From NCBI RefSeq assembly GCF_040371945.1, contig NZ_BAABWS010000001.1, positions 1,054,001 to 1,118,000 of the forward strand: a stretch of 64,000 bases of DNA. Reading direction: 5' to 3'. Source of the stretch: Litorivita sp040371945. Its GTDB lineage: Bacteria; Pseudomonadota; Alphaproteobacteria; Rhodobacterales; Rhodobacteraceae. The notes under the pieces are model-generated. The model made no database searches, was not told the origin of the DNA, and saw nothing but the letters and a program-made list of their open reading frames with translations. Below, piece by piece: positions 59,840-64,000 of the stretch. A program made the translations under genes and the position numbers. Each line of letters starts with the position of its first letter. Position 1 is the first letter of the stretch.

Positions 59840-60718
59840 TCACCCCAAAAGCTCCAGAACCTCGCGCCCGTGGCTTTCGAGGCTCTTTCGCATTTTGGCA
59901 AAGGCTGCGACCTCCAATTGCCGCACCCGCTCTTTGGACAGGTTCAACTCTTGGCCAAGACTTTCCAACGTGCGCGGATCGTCGCGCAGCTTGCGCTCGC
60001 GAATGATCAGCCGCTCGCGCGCATTGAGCCTATCCATCGCCTCGACGAGCCATGCGCGCAGGGCCGCGCGGTCGTGGTCTTGCTCGACGATCTGCTCGGC
60101 CTGCGCACCGTCATCTTCCAGCGCGTCGATCCATTCGCGCCCCTCGTCTTCGGCCGATTGCGTCGCATTGAGCGAGAAATCAGAGCCGGACAGGCGCCCT
60201 TCCATCATCTCCACATCACGCAGCGGCACGCCGATTTCATGGGCAATCATTTTGCGCAACTGATAGCCGTCAAGCGTCTCGCCCTGCGCCATGGCTTCGC
60301 GCTCGATCTGCGCACGCACGCGGCGCATGTTGAAAAACAGCGATTTTTGCGAAGAGGTGCTGCCGGTGCGCACCATCGACCAATTGCGCATGACGTATTC
60401 TTGGATCGAGGCCTTGATCCACCACACGGCATAGGTCGAAAACCGCACGCCCCGATCAGGGTCGAATTTATCGGCCGCCTTCATCAACCCGAGCCCCGCC
60501 TCTTGGATCAGATCATTCATCGGCGCGCCGTAACGGCGAAACTTGCCCGCCATAGAAATCGCCAAACGCATATAGGCCGTGATCAGCCGGTGCAGCGCCG
60601 CCTCGTCGCGCTCGTCGCGCCATGCATAGGCCAGCGCCAATTCCGTTTCCGCGTCGAGCATCTCTGCCTTCATCGCGCGGCGCGAAAATGTGAAATCCTG
60701 TGGTGCGTCCAATGCCAT
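59840..60718 (-). CDS. rpoH: Heat-shock sigma factor, RpoH family (RpoHII-like)
   Basis: The 292-residue sigma-70-family protein has region 2 (LITAYMRLAISMAGKFRRYG, DLIQEAGLGLMKAADKFD, RFSTYAVWWIKASIQEYVMRNW). The RpoH box follows (SSQKSLFFNMRRVRAQIE at about 130-147), then region 4 (ERLIIRERKLRDDPRTLESLGQELNLSKERVRQLE). Rhodobacteraceae carry two RpoH proteins; the shorter RpoH box and divergent region 2.4 suggest RpoHII, which governs singlet-oxygen and oxidative stress genes. Assignment to type II is inference. It is monocistronic. Confidence 0.9.
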   Translation of the reverse strand: MALDAPQDFTFSRRAMKAEMLDAETELALAYAWRDERDEAALHRLITAYMRLAISMAGKFRRYGAPMNDLIQEAGLGLMKAADKFDPDRGVRFSTYAVWWIKASIQEYVMRNWSMVRTGSTSSQKSLFFNMRRVRAQIEREAMAQGETLDGYQLRKMIAHEIGVPLRDVEMMEGRLSGSDFSLNATQSAEDEGREWIDALEDDGAQAEQIVEQDHDRAALRAWLVEAMDRLNARERLIIRERKLRDDPRTLESLGQELNLSKERVRQLEVAAFAKMRKSLESHGREVLELLG

Positions 60719-60853
60719 TTTGCGGCCCCCGTTCGCTGTGCGTCCATCCGTGTCGGCGCCTCAAAGCATCTTAGGCGCGCTTGCGCCCTCGGCCCTGTGA
60801 GGTCATAAGAACTACGCGCCAGACGGCATTTGGTTCAAAAAAAGGATGCGAGG

Positions 60854-61372
60854 ATGTTGCCAAAACTGACTTTGATCCTAGGGGGCGTTGCCTCGGGGAA
60901 ATCCGATTTTGCGGAAAACCTCATTCTTTCCAGCGGGCTAGAGCCATACTATATCGCCACGGCCGAGGCGCTGGATGATGAAATGCGCACCAAGATCGCG
61001 CGCCACCGCACAGAACGCGGCGCAAAATGGCGCACCATTGAGGCGCCGCTGGAAGCCGCCGCGAGTTTGGGCGAGTTGCCCGAAGGCAGCGCGGCGCTTC
61101 TCGATTGCGCCACCATGTGGCTGAGCAATCAGATGATGGCGAACCGCGAGATCGAGGCCGAAACCGCGCGCCTGCTCCACGCGCTTGAGGCCGCCCCTAC
61201 GCCCGTCGTCATTGTCTCTAACGAGGTCGGATTTGGCGGCATCGCGGGCGACAGCCTTTCGCGGGCTTTTGCCAATGCCCAAGGGCGGCTCAACCGCGAA
61301 CTGGCGGCAATCTGCGATCAGGTGACCCTCGTCGCCGCCGGATTGCCGCTCCACCTCAAGACCGCGCCATGA
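60854..61372 (+). CDS. cobU: Adenosylcobinamide kinase/guanylyltransferase
   Basis: The 172-residue bifunctional enzyme phosphorylates adenosylcobinamide and then adds GMP in cobalamin nucleotide-loop assembly. Its P-loop is GGVASGKSDFAE at about 9-20. The family pattern YYIATAEALDDEMRTKIARHRTERGAKWRTIEAP and DCATMWLSNQM, IVSNEVGFG are all present. It starts at the ATG at 60854 with GCGAGG before it and overlaps the histidine phosphatase gene by ATGA. No other cob gene is in the window. Confidence 0.95.
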   Translation: MLPKLTLILGGVASGKSDFAENLILSSGLEPYYIATAEALDDEMRTKIARHRTERGAKWRTIEAPLEAAASLGELPEGSAALLDCATMWLSNQMMANREIEAETARLLHALEAAPTPVVIVSNEVGFGGIAGDSLSRAFANAQGRLNRELAAICDQVTLVAAGLPLHLKTAP

Positions 61373-61950
61373 GCCGGTTTTTCTGGGTCCGCCATGGGCC
61401 GACACATGCAAATTCCATGGTCGGTTGGTCGGATATTCCAGCCGATCTGAGCGACGCCGCCCTGATTGCCCGCGTTGACGCCCATTTGCCGCAAGATGCT
61501 TTGGTGATCTCCTCCGATCTGATCCGCGCGGTCGATACGGCGACGGCCATCGGAGGGGCGCGCAGGCGCCTGCCCCATGATCGTGATCTGCGCGAAATCC
61601 ATTTCGGCGCATGGGAATTGCAACGGTTCAACGAGGTTGATGACCCCGCCCATATCAAAAGGTTTTGGGAAGAGCCGGGCGATGTGAAAGCCCCCGATGG
61701 CGAAAGCTGGAACGATCTTCACGTCCGCGTCAGCGCCGCCGCACAGCGCCTGATCGCCGCCCATCCGGGCCGTGACATCATCGCCGTCGCCCATTTCGGC
61801 GCGATCCTCAGCCAAGTGCAAACCGCCCGCGGGCAAACCGCCTCCGAGGCTTTCGCCCAAAAAATCGACAATCTCTCGGTGACCGAATTGCACTGGACCG
61901 GCGATCCCGCAGGCCCGTGGCGCCCTCATCGGGTCAATCACATTCCGTGA
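61369..61950 (+). CDS. Histidine phosphatase family protein, candidate alpha-ribazole phosphatase
   Basis: The 193-residue protein has the RHG motif (FFWVRHGPTHAN, catalytic His8) and the second catalytic His in IAVAHFGAIL. It belongs to the phosphoglycerate-mutase-like superfamily. ATGA overlap with cobU makes it a good candidate for CobC, which dephosphorylates alpha-ribazole 5'-phosphate in the same pathway. That assignment is from context; the fold alone is not specific. Confidence 0.8.
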   Translation: MSRFFWVRHGPTHANSMVGWSDIPADLSDAALIARVDAHLPQDALVISSDLIRAVDTATAIGGARRRLPHDRDLREIHFGAWELQRFNEVDDPAHIKRFWEEPGDVKAPDGESWNDLHVRVSAAAQRLIAAHPGRDIIAVAHFGAILSQVQTARGQTASEAFAQKIDNLSVTELHWTGDPAGPWRPHRVNHIP

Positions 61951-62033
61951 TGCGGCTCAGCGCGCAATTTCATTTGCTCTTGCGCAGGGCGCTGGCCTAG
62001 CCTTGGCTCATATTGATTTCACAAGGCAGGGTC

Positions 62034-62717
62034 ATGACTTACACACTTTATATCGGCGATCGCACATTTTCGAGCTGGTCGCTGCGCGGCTGGTTGATGC
62101 TGGAAAAATTCGGGCTTCCCTATACCGAAAACATGATCGGACTTTATGGCGGCACAATGGCCGATGATATGGCCCCGCTCGCGCCTGCGCGGCTGGTTCC
62201 GACGCTCAAAACACCCGAGGGGGTGATCATCGGTGAGAGCCTTGCGATGGCCGAAACCCTCGCCGAGCGGCACCCCGACGCGGGGCTTTGGCCCGCCGAT
62301 CCCGCCGCGCGCGCCCATGCGCGATGGCTTTGCGCCGAAATGCACGCGGGCTTTACCGCCCTGCGCGGCGCCTGCCCCATGCAATTGGAGCATCAATATC
62401 GCGACTTTGAGCCAAGCCAAGCCGTACGCGACGATCTTGCGCGGATCCAAGAGCTTTGGGCCCTTGCGCGCAGCCATGCGCCGGACGGGCCGTGGCTTTT
62501 TGGGGCATATTCGCTGGCCGATGTGTTCTATGCGCCCGTCGCCGCACGCATCGCCGGTTACGGTCTCGATGTCGGCCCCGAAGCCGCCGCATATGTCGCG
62601 CGCCACCTCGCCGATCCGACCTTCAAAGCATGGCGCGCCGAAGGGCTCAAAACGCGCTACGATCCCTACCCTTACGGCGAGAACCTGACGGCCTCGCCAT
62701 GGCCGGAACCCATCTGA
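62034..62717 (+). CDS. Glutathione S-transferase family protein
   Basis: The 227-residue protein has a thioredoxin-like N-terminal GST domain (YTLYIGDRTFSSWSLRGWLMLEKFGLPY, with Ser near 13 as the probable glutathione-activating residue; then VPTLKTPEGVIIGESLAMAETLAE). An all-helical C-terminal domain (about 90-220) follows. I start at the ATG at 62034 after CAAGGCAGGGTC. The C-terminal stretch FGAYSLADVFYAPVAARI is the GST N-capping region. Substrate unknown. It is apparently monocistronic, between the cobU pair and comM. Confidence 0.9.
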   Translation: MTYTLYIGDRTFSSWSLRGWLMLEKFGLPYTENMIGLYGGTMADDMAPLAPARLVPTLKTPEGVIIGESLAMAETLAERHPDAGLWPADPAARAHARWLCAEMHAGFTALRGACPMQLEHQYRDFEPSQAVRDDLARIQELWALARSHAPDGPWLFGAYSLADVFYAPVAARIAGYGLDVGPEAAAYVARHLADPTFKAWRAEGLKTRYDPYPYGENLTASPWPEPI

Positions 62718-62801
62718 TCCCTTAACACTTCGTAAACCTCTCCCGCGTTAACCATGATAAACGCCTCGGCTTTGTGAGGCGGGTTCACCGCGGGAGACCC
62801 C

Positions 62802-64000
62802 ATGACCACACGCGCCTATACGGTGGCCTTCGACGGCGTCGATGCGCGCAGTGTCGAGGTGCAATGCGCCGTCAGCGCCGGCATGCCCGCGCTCGCCGTG
62901 GTCGGATTGCCGGACAAGGCCGTCTCGGAAGCGCGCGAACGCGTGCGCGCGGCGCTCACATCGATGGGCATCGCGCTGCCCTCCAAACGTATCACGATCA
63001 ATCTCTCGCCCGCCGACCTTCCCAAGGCGGGCAGCCATTTTGACCTGCCCATCGCCTTGGCCATGCTTGCGGCGCTTGAGGTGATCCCCAAGGACGCGGT
63101 GGAAGGCGCGGTTGCCTTGGGCGAGCTGTCGCTCGACGGCGGCCTTGTTGCGGTGACCGGCGCCTTGCCTGCGGCTCTTCATGCGGCTGCCGAAGACAGG
63201 CTTCTCATCTGCCCTGCCGCCTGCGGGTCCGAAGCCGCATGGGTGGGTGATGCGCAGGTGCTTGCGCCGCGCTCTCTGGCCGCCATCGTTGCGCATTTCA
63301 ACGGGCGCAGCCCTTTGCACCTTGCCGCGCCCCGCAGCATCGACACGCCCGCCCTGCCCGCAAACGATATGGCCGAAGTCAAAGGACAAGAGCGCGCGAA
63401 ACGGGCGCTCGAAATCGCCGCCGCAGGGCGCCATCATATCCTCATGGTCGGCACCCCTGGATCTGGAAAATCGATGCTGGCCGCACGCCTGCCCGCGCTT
63501 ATGCCGACGATGAATGCGGCCGAGGCGCTCGAAACCTCGATCATCCATTCGGTCGCTGGCGTGCTGCCCGAGGGCGGGCTGCGCATCGCGCGCCCGTTTC
63601 AACACCCGCATCACACCGCCTCGACCGCCGCCTTGGTCGGAGGCGGACGCCGCGCCGGTCCAGGTGAAATCAGCCTTGCCCACAACGGAATACTCTTCAT
63701 GGACGAATTCCCCGAATTTCCCCGCAGCGCGCTCGAAACCCTGCGCCAACCGCTTGAAACCGGCGAGGTGACCGTAAGCCGCGCCAATGCCCATGTCAGA
63801 TATCCGGCAAAATTTCTGCTGGTCGCCGCTGCAAACCCCTGCAAATGCGGATATTTTTCCGATCCCGCCCGCGCCTGCGCGCGCGTCCCTGCCTGCGGCG
63901 ACGAGTATATGGGCCGCATTTCCGGCCCGCTCTTGGATCGGTTCGATCTGCGCATCGAGGTGCCGCCTGTCTCATTTCAGGACCTCGACCTGCCCGCCAC
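62802..64000 (+). CDS. comM: ComM/YifB-family Mg-chelatase-like AAA+ ATPase, 3' end outside window
   Basis: The frame is open from the ATG at 62802 to the window edge (399 complete codons; the family is about 500). The N-terminal LonC-like domain begins AYTVAFDGVDARSVEVQCAVS with GLPDKAVSEARERVRAAL. The AAA+ core has P-loop GTPGSGKSMLA and Walker B GILFMDEFPEF, then ANPCKCGYFSD with the zinc cysteines. ComM is the helicase that extends heteroduplex during natural transformation. Its start follows GCGGGAGACCCC. Confidence 0.93.
   Translation, partial: MTTRAYTVAFDGVDARSVEVQCAVSAGMPALAVVGLPDKAVSEARERVRAALTSMGIALPSKRITINLSPADLPKAGSHFDLPIALAMLAALEVIPKDAVEGAVALGELSLDGGLVAVTGALPAALHAAAEDRLLICPAACGSEAAWVGDAQVLAPRSLAAIVAHFNGRSPLHLAAPRSIDTPALPANDMAEVKGQERAKRALEIAAAGRHHILMVGTPGSGKSMLAARLPALMPTMNAAEALETSIIHSVAGVLPEGGLRIARPFQHPHHTASTAALVGGGRRAGPGEISLAHNGILFMDEFPEFPRSALETLRQPLETGEVTVSRANAHVRYPAKFLLVAAANPCKCGYFSDPARACARVPACGDEYMGRISGPLLDRFDLRIEVPPVSFQDLDLPA

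Noticed and set aside
62722..62760. TTAA-rich sequence before comM considered as a CtrA box
   Set aside because: The best pairing (TTAA, seven bases, TAAAC) has a mismatch in the second half and no supporting second site.
1..64000. tRNA, rRNA, CRISPR, insertion sequences, prophage
   Set aside because: I saw no T-loop consensus with matching acceptor stem, no spaced direct repeats, no transposase or phage structural genes other than the single spike-like protein.

Overview
The window is a gene-dense, high-GC stretch of a bacterial chromosome. Gene content points to an alphaproteobacterium of the Rhodobacteraceae. The signs are a CtrA-type response regulator, a class I lysyl-tRNA synthetase, an RpoHII-type heat-shock sigma factor, an iron-sulfur CryB-type photolyase, an NsrR-like regulator behind a perfect FNR box, and an mreBCD-pbp2-rodA cluster. 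Most of the window is housekeeping. I see no tRNA, rRNA, CRISPR array, insertion sequence or prophage.

Layout. 1-330: tail of an abortive-infection (Abi-C) gene of lower GC, followed by two strong inverted repeats; this is the only clearly accessory edge. 0.7-9.9 kb: a CtrA-like response regulator with a degenerate receiver, a secreted protein, a spike-like beta-helix protein without signal peptide, a DUF4864 protein whose ribosome site lies in a 15-bp hairpin, lysK, a TerB-like protein, two small membrane proteins and a PBP4-type carboxypeptidase. 10-15.3 kb: nadD, a PAS-GGDEF-EAL protein, ettA and a solitary BrnA antitoxin. 15.5-17.9 kb: two cold-shock genes with a shared leader RNA, flanking two small proteins and trxC. 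17.9-21.9 kb: tesA divergent from the ybbAP ABC transporter. 21.9-26.9 kb: gcvT-gcvH-VOC-gcvP behind a tandem glycine riboswitch. 27-37.3 kb: NsrR-like regulator, DUF2254 protein, gltX, a metallo-beta-lactamase-fold protein, nadE, an 18-repeat MORN protein, and a photolyase/SDR pair. 37.3-39.2 kb: leuA behind a previously unannotated leucine-rich leader peptide with an attenuator-like RNA. 39.3-46.9 kb: rlmJ, the rod-shape operon and ghrA. 46.9-49.7 kb: sseB, a uracil-DNA glycosylase and nhaA. 50-54.9 kb: kpsT-kpsE-kdsA-pmm, a capsule/Kdo cluster without its permease gene. 54.9-60.7 kb: M3 peptidase, moeB, dut, coaBC and rpoHII. 60.8-64 kb: cobU with a histidine phosphatase, a GST and the start of a ComM/YifB ATPase cut by the window edge.

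The most interesting signals are regulatory RNAs rather than a new enzyme system. These are the leuA leader peptide (six Leu codons in ten, possibly leaderless, with mutually exclusive pairings reaching the leuA ribosome site), the duplicated csp leader, and the hairpin abutting the DUF4864 start. At the protein level they are the phage-spike-like beta-helix protein, the perfect 23-residue MORN array, and the KpsE with a long cytoplasmic N-terminus. All functions are assigned from motifs and family knowledge; nothing was searched or computed beyond reading the sequence.
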